A DNA stretch of 64,000 nucleotides, taken from assembly GCA_027625915.1 (NCBI GenBank), contig JANTQA010000012.1:12610501-12674500 (forward strand), written 5' to 3'. A program made the position numbers and the translations under genes. Positions 1 through 11,005 of the stretch are shown in pieces. This stretch comes from Anaeramoeba flamelloides (lineage: Eukaryota; Metamonada; Anaeramoebidae). Position 1 is the first letter of the stretch, and every line of letters begins with the position of its first letter. A model generated the notes under the pieces. That model was not told where the DNA came from, did not search any database, and saw only the letters and a list, made by a program, of their open reading frames with translations.

Positions 1-400
1 TCATAAGAGTCTATCTGCTTGTCGATGTATGGTATATTTGGTCCCCATGGATATTTTTTATAATACAAAGAATGCCATAAAAAATTATCTTGTGTAAGTC
101 CTGCAAAAAATCGACAAGAAAGCGCAACCTTTGTGACTTCTTTTGGGTTTAGGTACGTAAAGATTTTCAAAATTACTTTTGTTTAAAAGAGAATATAAGT
201 GTTAAAGGTTATAATGGCAGAAGTTGTTGAGTTGTCTTTTGTTTTTGTTTTTTTTTTTTTTTGATGTTCATAAAGATTGGTATTAAAGAAAGATTATTGT
301 TACTTTCATCAGGTATCCAAAAAAACGGTGATTCTTCAACTTCAAATCTTCTTTTTCTTTGTAACTTTGTTGGTAGAAATGTAACCTGTTTATAATTCAT
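1..400 (-). CDS. F-box protein, N-terminal part (runs off left edge)
   Basis: Two exons can be joined. Exon 1 is 400..304 (ATG at 400) and the intron is 303..176 (128 nt, GTAACA...AAAAG). Exon 2 is 175..1 and continues past the window edge. The join completes a codon across the junction (A plus TA gives Ile) and yields a typical F-box: IPDEILKIFTYLNPKEV, then TKVALSCRFFAGLTQDN, then LW, at about residues 29-70. F-box proteins bind Skp1 and carry substrates to SCF ubiquitin ligases. The substrate-binding part lies outside the window, so the target is unknown. The first 28 residues are basic and otherwise featureless. The open frame past residue 33 in exon 1 is intron read-through. The match to the F-box consensus across the splice site is the main support; no other family fits as well. 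Confidence 0.82.
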
Positions 401-704
401 TTAGACAATTAAAAGAAACAATAAAACAGAAAAAATGATTTGATCGGTTTCAAAGAATGACTTGAAAGTTAAAGAATTATTCCAATTTATTCACTAAGAG
501 AAATGGTGTTTGTCAAAACTGGATAATTACAAATCCAATTTTGATGTAAATAGGAAAAAGTCTTGCTTATATTCAAGTAACTTAGTTTTCATATTTTTTT
601 CATTTGGTTTTAATATTTGTTGTGGACTTGTAAATATTACTTTTCTGATAAACAAAATCTTTTGCCTCAAAAAACAAAAGAAATATTTTTTTGAATTTTA
701 TTCG

Positions 705-1266
705 CTTAAGGTTTACAATCCCTGAAACAGGAAAAAAGATTATCTTATATTAGGTGTGTCAACTTGTTATTTTGGTTCTTATCTGATCGATCCACAACTA
801 AGTTTGGATCGTATAGGTGGTTGAAAAAGGCTATTTTTGTGATTTTATTTTTTTTTTTTCCGAAATCCGAATTGATGAGTCTAAGATTAATTAATTGGAA
901 GATATTTAATTAGTGATTGAGTTTTTTGTTTTCTATGTTAAAATTTTTATTTACGCTTTGTATTATTTGATGCTTGTAAAAAAAGTTTTTTTTATTTACT
1001 CCTAATTCTGTAAAAGGAAAATGATAATTTCAATTTACAACCCAAAAATTAACACTTTCAATTCAATACCTTCCAATCAATTAATCTTAGACTCATCAAT
1101 TCGGATTTCGGAAAAAAAAAAAATAAAATCACAAAAATAGCCTTTTTCAACCACCTATACGATACAAACTTAGTTGTGGATCGATCAGATAAGAACCAAA
1201 ATAACAAGTTGACACGCCCAATACAAGATAATCTTTTTTCCAGTTTCAGGGATTGTAAACCTTAAG
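705..1266. repeat. Large hairpin element with arms of about 200 bp
   Basis: The arms at about 705-910 and 1060-1266 are near-perfect reverse complements, both ending in CTTAAG then GTTTACAATCCCTGAAAC. They differ at only a few positions (for example gtgtgtc versus gcgtgtc), so the insertion or duplication looks young. The loop is about 150 bp and has no open frame. I could not settle a target-site duplication. It could be a foldback element or a MITE with very long arms. Confidence 0.85.
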
Positions 1267-1505
1267 GGAGTAATTAGCCAAAAGTTAAAAATTTTACTTT
1301 TTGACCAAATTCCAAATCAGATCATAAGAAAACATTTTTTTGAGTTCTCCTATGATTTATTGCTTTTTAAGATTCAGACACTTGTTGAAAAATAATTTAT
1401 TTATTTTTTTTCAGATATAAAATAACGAACAACAATAAAATTTCAAATTTAATTGAATTATCTTATCTACTTATAAAATAATACAATGGTTGGTTTTTAT
1501 TATTA

Positions 1506-1703
1506 CAGTCAGTTTCACTTTTAAGGCACAAACTTTCAACGAAATTTAAGGCACAAAAAAATCTCAAATTAAGGCACAAAATTTGGAATTTTTAATTTTT
1601 GCAATTTATTTTACTAGAATACAAAATTTTGTGCCTTAATTTGATATTTTTATTGTGCCTTAAATTTCGTAGAAAGTTTGTGTCTTAAAAGTGAAACTGA
1701 CTG
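1506..1703. mobile_element. Tc1/mariner-like MITE, copy 1 (198 bp)
   Basis: A palindromic element starting CAGTCAGTTTCACTTTTAAG and ending in its reverse complement, flanked by TA on both sides. CAGT ends with TA target duplications are the hallmark of Tc1/mariner. Further copies lie at 14901-15096 and 59122-59322. There is no coding capacity, so it is non-autonomous. Confidence 0.88.
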
Positions 1704-3002
1704 TATCCAATATTCTATTTTGGATTTTTTTACAATAATTAATATATTATTTTCAATGAGGAACTTTAAATATTAAAAATCAACTCAAGTATCGAAAGTT
1801 ATAAATGTGTTTTCGATTAAATTTGAAAATTAGTAAAAAAGTGAAATTTCTAAGTTCTGGTATTATACTATTATTCTAATTGAACTTTCTCTAAAATTAA
1901 AAAGGAATATACTATTAATTAGATGAAAAAAATTTATATAAAACAATGTTTCGTTATATCATTTTATTTTTACCTACGCAGGTATGAAGATTTTTTTGAA
2001 TTGATTCAACATGTTTTACAAGCACGAGTGACGTGAAAATTCGTTTTTCTGGTATATATATATATATTCATTAGATAAAAAAATAAGTGTGGTGATCGAA
2101 TTTGGATTTGGTAAAAATTATAAATTTTGACCACTTTTATTCTCCAACTACGAATTTCTTTCTCAGCGTTTAAAGTGTTTACTATTTTCAAGAGTTTTAA
2201 TCGGGAAACATAACTTGTATTGTTTTATTGCTTTTAAAATAGAAAAACAAACTATTTCCATGGTTTTAAATGTAAAACCTCCTACTTAAAATAGGAAATA
2301 GCGAATTTTCATTGTTTTGCGATGCTTTTAAGACAATTATGTCCTAGATGTATATATGTGTTTTTTTTTGCTGTTTTTAAGTTTTTTCGTTTGTATTTTT
2401 TAACATCACAGAAACGAAAAGTATGATTTCAAAAGAATTCGAGAAGTTTTTCAAAAAATAAAAAAATATAAAACGAATTAAACAAAAAAATAAATATAAA
2501 AAATTCGAAAAAAACGTGATTATATAAGGTTTCGTGATTTTAAAACGAAAAATGTACTACCACTGATATATTTATTTATATATATATATATTAATATATT
2601 ATTTACAAATAATTTATAGGATATATGAAAAATATAGTCGATTTTCAATTCACAGTGATCAGTTTTAATTTAATATATCAAATTAATTTAATGTATTCTA
2701 AAAAATTCACCTCTCTAAATAAATTTTCAATTTAATGATTAAAATCATTTTTTTGAATTTTTTCTACTTATTTTTTTTATTTCTTTTTTCCTTTACAATT
2801 TGTGTTGTGTTTTTTTTTTCGCATTTTTTTTTCTTTTTATTTTTAAAGAAAGTGAAATTGAAAGAAATAAAAAAAAGAGAGATTTAAAAATACCAATAAA
2901 CATTAAAAAATTTCAACTATCCAAAAATTTTTAAAATATAAATATAAAGCTTAACGGAAAAAAGGTATTGTTGTCCTTTTTCCATTGAAATTTCAGAAAT
3001 AA

Positions 3003-3219
3003 ATAATGTGCACTATGTCATTTCAAAAATTTTTGTTTACTTTTTTGTAGATTTTGATTTTATTTTGTATAAGTTTTACAATATCAAGTTTTTTACATTT
3101 TTAAACTAATTAAGAAGAGAATTTTTAACATTATTTAATAATTAGTTAACATAGATTTTGAAATTTTTTTTTTTTTTTTTTTTCAGTTTATTATTTTGGT
3201 TGAGTTACAATCTTTGAAA
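3003..3219 (+). repeat. Partial copy (3' part) of the 600-bp GTGAGTCACAA repeat
   Basis: It resembles the right half of the adjacent 3229-3838 element (CATTTCAAAAATT near its start, GTTGAGTTACAATCTTTGAAA at its end). It sits directly upstream of that element in the same orientation, giving a partial tandem. Confidence 0.55.
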
Positions 3220-3228
3220 TAGAGCTAT

Positions 3229-3838
3229 TTTTCAAAATTTTAACTCGCTTTATAATGTTGTTTAAAGCAGTCATTTCGTTTTAACAGTATTCTTTTCAAA
3301 AAAAAATTTCCAATTTTCAAAACTAAACCATTTTTTCTCATTTTCAAAAAAATTATTTTTACTTTTTCAAATTTAACTTTTCTATTTCCTTTTTGTTTTA
3401 GTTTTTCTATTTTAATTTTTGTTTTTCTTTCAACTGTTTCTTTTTTTTTTTTTTTTTTTTTTTTTTGATACTTTTTTTTTGAAAGATCATGTTTGAAAAA
3501 AAAAAGATCCTTGAAAAGGCAAAATAATCATCAAGAAATTGAGAATATGTAATGTCTGTTAAAATGAATTTAATTATTATCTAAAAATCTTCTTGTTAAC
3601 CTTTTTTTCAGTAAAAATACAATAATAAAAAATCTAATGCTCATTTCAAATAATTGTAAATAACTTTTTTTTAGTTTTTGATTTTATTTTTTTAATTTTT
3701 AAAATTTCAGGTTTTTATAGATTTAGAAATACTTTCAAAAGAATTATAAATCAGATTTAATTATTAGTTTTTCTTGAATAATAAAGGCTATATTTTATGT
3801 TTAAATTTATTATTTTAGGTGAGTAACAATTTTTGAAA
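3229..3838 (+). repeat. 600-bp repeat, copy 1
   Basis: It shares extended similarity with 36421-36986, including GATCATGT followed by purine runs, TTTTTTTCAGT, and an end GTGAGT(A/C)ACAATTTTTGAAA. The two ends are short inverted repeats (TTTCAAAATTTTAACTCGC against the reverse complement of the right end), which suggests a non-autonomous DNA transposon. No open frame is present. Confidence 0.7.
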
Positions 3839-3849
3839 TGAGGTTTAAC

Positions 3850-4276
3850 ATTTGGTAAAAAAAGCGAAACATCATTTTTAATTACAAAACCATAAAAAAA
3901 ACTGCAGATTCAAAGAAAGATCTATTAATAAAAAAAGAAAAAATAAATAAAATAAATACAAAATGGGGGATTCAACACAATAACTGGTTTTTTTAAAAAT
4001 ATCTTTTGGCAGGGAGCTTTTCTTTGATTGATCAATTATAAAAAATTAGTTGAAAAAACTAACTATTTTTGAGATCTCAAAAAACGCTTCTAATAATTTC
4101 GGTAATCAACGGAGATTTACATTATTTTTGTTGGATTTGATCGAAAATAATTGAATGGATTATTCTTTCAAGTTAATTGGTTTCTCCTTTTAATTAATTT
4201 TACTTTTCGTTTTCAGGTTCTATTAAGGTTCCCAATTAAAAACCCCGTTTCAATATTTTTCCGAAACGGTTAGTTA
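3850..4276 (+). mobile_element. Decayed copy of the 430-bp GTTCCCAATTAAAAACC element family
   Basis: The internal blocks TTTGATTGATCAATTAT and GTTCCCAATTAAAAACC match the better preserved copy at 12842-13273. The ends are eroded. Confidence 0.6.
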
Positions 4277-4609
4277 AAAAAAAATTTTTTTTTAAGTCAC
4301 CTTGCTCAAAATGAAAAAAAATATACCAAAAACCCAGAAAACAACACATTAAGAATTTCTTAAACTACATACTCTATGTTAATCTAAAATTGAAATTTTA
4401 GCTTTTTCACTTTACAAAAAAAAATCATTTTATTTGAAAATCGGCCAGTCAAAGTTCACAAGATTTTTTTTTTTTTTGAAACAAAACGAAACAAATTTCA
4501 ATTAATAAACATCAAGGGTAATAATAATATATCAAAAAAATTTTTTCTTTGAGTATTTTTGTTAAAAATCGAAAATGTTTTGTAGCAAGATAGCTACGGA
4601 CAATTTTGA

Positions 4610-4612
<3 letters not shown>

Positions 4613-4642
<30 letters not shown>
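4613..4642. repeat. (TA)n microsatellite
   Basis: About 15 uninterrupted TA units just 3' of the CH-RasGAP gene stop codon. Confidence 0.97.
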
Positions 4643-4645
<3 letters not shown>

Positions 4646-4657
4646 ATAATTTTATTA

Positions 4658-7298
4658 TTATTTTATTTTATTTTTTTTTTTAATTTTTTTAATACATTGA
4701 AGAAATTTATTAATATTTTCATTCTCAACCGAAAAAAAATAGGAAGCATTATTAAATTTCTTATTTGTTAGAATTATCACATTATTCTTTTGCAGCGAAT
4801 TATCAATTCCGATTGACCAATCTGCATTTAATTTTATGATCAAATCAGGCTGTTCATTTTCAGATTCGGGGAAATAACTAAAAATTGCTAATAAATCCAT
4901 TTTAATAATAAAAAATTTTTTTCTCCAAGATTTGTTTTTTAAATTGGAATCTGAATTAGAATTAGAATTGGAATTGGAATTGGTATTGGAATTGGGATTG
5001 GGATTGGGATTGGTATTGGTATTGGTATTGGAATTAAAATTTGGGTTGGAATTAAAATTGGGGTTGGTGTTGGGCTTGTAATTGGACTTAGATTTGCTCT
5101 TTGACTTGGACTTGGATTTAAGCTTGGGCTTGAACTTGGACTTGGGCTTTAACTTTGAATTGGACTTTAGCTTTGACTTTGGTATGAGCTGTGGATTTGG
5201 CTTGGGCCTGGGCATGGACCTGGGCCTGGGGTTGGACTTGAAAATAGGATCTGTTGTATTAGAATTCAAATCACCATAACTAAAAAAAAACCATCCTTGT
5301 AATATATTTTTTTTTTTCCAAATCTTTTTCCATTCAATCAAAAAATCCATTTCTTCATAATTTAATTCATTTCCATTTGCATTTTCGTCTTCATAATCAT
5401 ATCCATTCTGGGCATTATCATTTTGATTATGCTTAATGGTTAAACATAATTTTTCAATTCTAGAGAGTCGGCCCAGCAATGATTTCATTTTGTTTTTTGT
5501 TGTTATCAACTTCGAATAGTGATTATATAATTTTAATTTGGAGGTCTGTGTATTAAAATTGGTTAATTCAAGATTGTCTTTTTTCGTTTTTAAAGCCAAT
5601 GTAGCCGCGATAATTATCGGCTTTGATATATCGTCTCTGTCGAAGGATAATAATAAGTGTGAAAAATATTGGGACATTGGCTGATTTAATGGTATTTTTA
5701 ACGGCACGTAAGCATTTTTTGGCGATAAATTTCGTTTTTCTATTGACATGAGAACATTAATAAATTTGGAACGATCTGGGAATCTCGATGTAATCGAATC
5801 ATTGAAAAAAAGCATGTCCGATTGCTTTTTGTTATATAGTTCGCCATTGCTAAAATAAGTAAATAAAGAATTTAGGATTTTTAATGAATTATTTGTATCA
5901 TTATCTTGGCTGTATTGGTCAATGCAATAATAATTGTAATTCTTAACTTTGCTGCTTTGGCTGATCAAATCATATTTCAAAGGGTTTAATATTGCTGGGC
6001 AAATGAAATTTATGTATAAAAAGTTACCCATCACCGAGACTAAGCTATCTGGGTATCGTGACATAATTTCCCCTTTTAAATGGAGGCCAATTAAAAAAAA
6101 GGATTGGGGCAGTTGAGTTAATGAATTTAAGACATTATTTAATAAATGAGTGAAAATATTAATTGCATTTTGATGGTTAATTTTGAGGAGGTTTTTATTT
6201 CTATTATTATACAGACCCTCATCGATTTGGAAATTGATTTCATTACTAAAAATTTTTTCAAGTGTAGGTGATAAATTTTGTTGTAAATATTCTTTGCCAT
6301 GTATTCTCGTATACTCAATAATTATATCGGATGCAAATGAATTTTCTTCTTTAAATAGCATCAGCCCAGATAACGAGCACGTTATTTCTTGTGAAATGCA
6401 TAGCAACACAAATTCTAATGAAATGCCCAATATTTCAAAAACACTAAATAAGGATTTGGCTATTTTTTTAATTTTTAATTTATTACAATCCTCACCTTCC
6501 AATACAGTACAAAAATAAATTAAATCGGTTTTATTTAATAACGTTCCAAAAATTTTCTTTGACTTTACATACAAATTTAATAGCTTGGTCAAGCTTTGAT
6601 TTTCATCGTCATCTTCTTCATAATTGTTACCCTGTTCAATTATCCAACTGTTGTTACTCCGATTACTACTATTATTCCGTGTATTAATATTAATGGTGGC
6701 GGTCTCAGTATTAGTGGTAGTGGTAGTGGTATTAGTATTGCCGGTGGACGTGTTCGTGTTCGTGTTCATGTTCGTGTTCGTGGTGATGATATTATTAATG
6801 TTCTTATTATTGCCAATATTTCCTGTTTTATTATTTTGGTAGAACCTCTTTTTCGATTCCATTTTGAATAAATATGTAGAAAATTGTTGATTTCTTTTAT
6901 TAATTTTTAATTGATCATCTTTATTTAAATAACTTTTACAAATCAATTTAATGGTTTCGCCTAACGCTAATTGGGGAATACTTTCAATAACATTATTTGT
7001 CACCATCTCGGGATTATCTATGTGCAATATATTTAAATATTTATTAACAACTTCATAAATAAAATCTTTCTCTGGTATTGACACTATGTATCTATCAAAA
7101 ATCTGGAAAATTGGTTTTATTACTTTTAAAAAGTTATTGATATCCTTTTTATTAAAATTGCTAATTTCGTTTACAACCAATACCTTTTCAATCAATGATA
7201 AAGAAAGTTGCCATTTATATGATTTAATATATAAAAACATTTTAAAAATGCTTTTTAACGAATTTAAAAAGCATTTTTCATTCACATTATTAATCCTT

Positions 7299-7333
<35 letters not shown>

Positions 7334-10076
7334 ATTATTATTATTATTGCTGTTGCTCTTTTGAATTATTAAATATTTATTTTTTAATAATCCGATGATT
7401 GTTTTTTGAATTCTTAAAATCTCTTTAATATTCATTGGGTTTGTTGATAAAATAATTGATCTTATTTCGTCCATTATTTTTAAATTCAGATTTATTTCCG
7501 ACCAAGATTGCAGCAAATCAAATATCGATTTTACTAAAACTAATTCAGATTCTCTGTTTTTTAATTTATTTCCCTCAAAGTATCCTTCGTCTTCATTATT
7601 ATTATTATTATTTAAATTTGAGATTTTTAATTGTCGGCTTGTCTTTTCTTTTTTGAGTTCTTTTAATAATAACCTGTTTGTTTTTGATTTGCTAGTACTT
7701 GATTTTTTCATATGCGAATTCATTGATAATGAATTAATAGATGTCGATGACAATGAAGTTGTCAACAATGAAGATAACGACGACGACGAAGAAGATGTTT
7801 CTGGCTCTGGTTCTAGTTCTGGCTCTGTTTCTGGATCCGTCCCTGGATCCGTCCCTGACTCTGTTTCTGTTTCTGATGTGTTTGCTGTTGCTGTTGTTGT
7901 TGTTAGTCCTGTTAGTGGTGTTGCTACTGTAGCCGTCGTCGTTGCTGTTGTTGTATCTACCGGTAAATAATGACTTAATTTATAAAGCAAGAAATTAATT
8001 TTTTCGTTCAGTAATTTCCATTGCTTTACAAAGCTTGATTCTTGTTTTAAATAACTATCAATTTTTAGTACCGAACTATGATTTGGATTAGTGTTCATTT
8101 CGAAAAAAAACTGTGGCTGATATGATTTCTTCAATTCTTTTCTAAATTCAATTTGAACTTGTAAATTTTCCTTCTTGGTTTTCAATTCATCCAAAGTTAT
8201 TTGTAATTCTTTTAATAGTTGGACGCGATTATTGTAAATGTTTTTAATTCTAAGATTTTCTTTTTCTTGGATCTTCATTTCTTCTTTAAATTTGGAATAA
8301 ACCGTTTTATTTAGAGTTATTAAATCTTTAGATTTTGTTTTTGATACACGCCGTTGTTCATGTTCTGGATCGTACTTTAATCGATCCTCCTGTTTAAATT
8401 CTGATCCGTACTCGTTGGGGTTTAAATGTGAATACGGATCCATATATTTGTTGGTGGTGGTGGTGGTACTGTAATTAGGTGTAATATTTGGGTCTGGATA
8501 ATTTACTTTTTTGTTCAAATTATCATTACCGTGATTAAAAGTGTTTCTATTTAAATTGTAATCATAATTATTTAATTTCATGTATTGCTCATCATTTTGA
8601 AAACTATTGTTTCCTAATTCCTCATCAATTTTTTTAAAAAGTTGGTCTTTATTTCTGTGGAGAGAAAATGTTTGTAAATTCAGATCCTCAATCGGATAAT
8701 AATTGCTGCTTTGAGTCGTCTTTCCTCCTTGTAAAAAATAAGTGTTTGGATTACTCTGTTCTGAGGTTTCATAAAGATCTTCTTTATAATTACTCTCATT
8801 ATTTGAAATAAAATATAAGTTATGTAATTTTGGTTTTTGTTTCTTTTGTTTTTGATCGAAATTGTTTTGATCCTGAATGTTTTGGTTTTGGTATTGGCCG
8901 TGATATTGGTTTGGGTTGTGATATTGGTTTTGGTATTGGTTTTGGTTGTGGTAATGATTTGGGTATTTGTTTATGCTTTGGTTTTTGTTTATGTTTTGGT
9001 TTGGGTATTTGTTTATGTCTATGCTTTGGTTTGGGTTTATGTCTTGGTCAAATTTGTTTTTGTTTATGTTTTGGTTTGGGTTGTGATAACGATTTGGGTT
9101 TTGGTTGTGATATTGGTTTGGGCTTATGTTTTGGTTTGGGTATTTGTTTATGTCTATGCTTTGGTTTGGGTTTATGTCTTGGTCAAATTTGTTTTTGTTT
9201 ATGCTTTGGTTTGGGTATTTGTTTATGCTTTGGTTGTAGTTTGGGTTGTGGTTTTGATTTGGGTTTAGGTTTTGGTATTGGTTTGGGTTTATGTCTTGGT
9301 CAAATTTGTTTTTGTTTATGCTTTGGTTTGGGTTTTGGTCAAATTTGTTTTTGTTTATGTTTTGGTTTGGGTTGTGATAACGATTTGGGCTTTGGTTGTG
9401 ATATTGGTTTGGGTTTATGCTTTGGTTTGGGTTTATCTCTTGGTCGAATTTGTTTTGTTGACGATTTTGATTTTGATCCTCATGATAAAATTTGTCATTT
9501 GTTTCCTTTCTTAGATTGTTCTCATAATTGGAATAAAAATTAGGTTTCCAAAAAAAGAGCCCACAGAAAAATTGAATAATCTCAATTTTGTTTTGCTATT
9601 GGTTTCAATACAAAATAAATTTTTGATAAAAAAAATTTGTTTTTTTTTTTTTTTTGATAAAAAAAAGCCATCGCTCTGATTAAAAGAAAAAAAAGAGGAA
9701 TTACTTCGATAATTTCTTGTGGTGTAATAATTCTTCCTGGAAAATTTGTTTGGTACACCAATTTCATAAAAAGGTTTGTTCTTCCATAAAGTGTTGTTTC
9801 TGACAAAACTTTTAAAAAGTCAATTTTAGGCTCAAGAGCGAACATTAGCGTACTCAAAAGTTCAAAATCCCGAAGATCTTGATTAAAGCTTGTAATTTTG
9901 ATCACAGATCCAATTTTTGAAAGCTGCAAGTTGATCCATCGAAGAAGTAATTCGATGCTGGAGATTTGTTGAAGACTTTTTTCGTTTGGCTTTAAAAGAA
10001 AATGGATTTGTGGATGTGATTTGATCGGAGAACACAAATTTTCAATGCTTTGAAGTGAAAATTGTTCGTGAGTCAT
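4658..10076 (-). CDS. CH domain / RasGAP-like / PH domain protein, 1,769 aa
   Basis: Exon 1 is 10076..9705 and exon 2 is 9595..4658, with a 109-nt intron (GTAATT...CCAATAG). The join rebuilds one fimbrin-type calponin-homology domain (about residues 42-145): LLLRWINLQL, FNQDLRDFELLS, then ITPQEIIE joined to QNKIEIIQFFCGLFF. CH domains bind actin or serve as adaptors. An Asn/Gln/Lys repeat (about 157-380), a charged coiled coil (about 555-617) and Asn/Ser/Thr-rich linkers follow. The RasGAP domain (about 1130-1420) has LFKEENSFASDII and FICPAILNP. The C-terminus is a PH-like domain (about 1557-1769) split by a low-complexity insertion. The catalytic arginine finger position is Lys and the FLR-type arginine is Asn, so GTPase stimulation is doubtful and it may be a Ras-binding scaffold. 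I chose the ATG at 10076; the frame upstream of 8581 stays open through the repeat, so the first ATG at 8581 is not the start. IQGAP is a distant analogue in domain order only. Confidence 0.85.
8830..9510 (-). repeat. In-gene tandem repeat coding an Asn/Gln-rich tract
   Basis: The minus strand reads units such as NINKNKFDQDINPNQ, SIDINKYPNQ and NQYHNQNPNRYHNPNQ many times. A block of about 70 nt recurs almost unchanged about 130 nt apart (near 9001 and 9135), so recent unequal exchange or slippage is likely. The plus strand is strongly G/T-skewed and gives long shadow frames of Val/Leu/Gly, which are not genes. Confidence 0.85.
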
Positions 10077-10595
10077 TAGATATTCATTCAAGTGGAAAAG
10101 ATGAGTTTTTACTCTTCTTGAAACACGTTAGAAATTTTGACAAAAAATGATTAACTTTTTATCTATTTTCCTAATTCTTTATTTTTTATTTGAGAATTTA
10201 TATATCCCAAAAACTCTTTTGAAATTCCCCAAGAAGATTTTAAAAAAGAAAACCCGATAGAAATGTATTTTCAGAGTAATTTTCTTAAATGTGTGAATCT
10301 AATCCAAATTTGACATTTTAATGGAAAGAAATTTGCAATGATTATCTTTTTTTCAAGATTGTAAAATCTGTCTTTTATTAAGGATTCTTCACTAACCCAT
10401 AATGAATAATACAAAAAAAGGTTAGAAATTCTTCAATAGATACAACCAATTACAATGAAAATTTAATTTGGACAAGCAAACAAAACAAATAGAAAAATCA
10501 AGTGAAAAAGTTTTCCTATTTATTCGACAAATAGATGTTTGAATACTGATACAAGTGAAGGTATTTTTGTGTTACAAACACTAAAGTTTTATATA

Positions 10596-10758
10596 CTGGT
10601 ATTTGAATGTAAAAAGGGAAAAATTTTCACTTCATTTTAAAATTCCTTTTTTCAAATAAATCAACAAATTACAAACTACTTGTTTGAAACTCTTTTTATT
10701 AAAGTATAAGAGGGAAAAGAAAGTGAAAATTTTTTCCCATTTAAAATTCAAATACTAG
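10596..10758. mobile_element. 165-bp CTGGTATTTGAAT MITE, copy 1
   Basis: Inverted ends CTGGTATTTGAAT and its near reverse complement are flanked by TA. Inner arms contain GGGAAAAATTTTCACTTC. Related copies lie at 10841-11005, about 23946-24113 and 55734-55894. Confidence 0.8.
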
Positions 10759-10840
10759 TATTATTGATTGTGAAACACCTAATTGTACTCAGAAGTTGAA
10801 ATACCATTTAAGAAAATTTTTTTCTGAATATTTAAATTTA

Positions 10841-11005
10841 CTGGTGTTTGAATTATAAATTGGCGAAATTTTTAACTTCATTTTCAATTTCCTTTTTCAG
10901 ATATAGTTTACAAATTATAATCTACTTCTTTGAACTCTCTATTTGCATAAGAAAAATATGGATAAGGAAGTGAAAAATTTTTCCCATTTACAATTCAAAC
11001 AACAG
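10841..11005. mobile_element. 165-bp CTGGTATTTGAAT MITE, copy 2
   Basis: It starts CTGGTGTTTGAATTATAAA and ends CAATTCAAACAACAG, with TA on both sides, and lies 82 bp from copy 1. More diverged than copy 1. Confidence 0.75.

Larger units (their letters stand above)
401..4657. other. Repeat-rich intergenic region, no gene seen
   Basis: About 4.2 kb of very AT-rich DNA between the F-box gene and the CH-RasGAP gene, both on the minus strand. It holds a 560-bp hairpin element, a mariner-like MITE, two copies of a repeat of about 600 bp and a decayed copy of a family of about 430 bp. Short open frames here (for example 510-725 and 2006-2191) lack ATG starts or recognisable composition and I do not support them. 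Confidence 0.7.

Noticed and set aside
6183-7970. Several plus-strand frames inside the RasGAP gene
   Set aside because: Low-complexity shadows opposite the 4658-9595 exon, with no domain and no conserved composition.
8830-9543. Long plus-strand frames of Gly/Leu/Cys or Val/Leu repeats
   Set aside because: They are antisense shadows of the Asn/Gln repeat in the CH-RasGAP exon. The minus-strand frame joins known domains on both sides.
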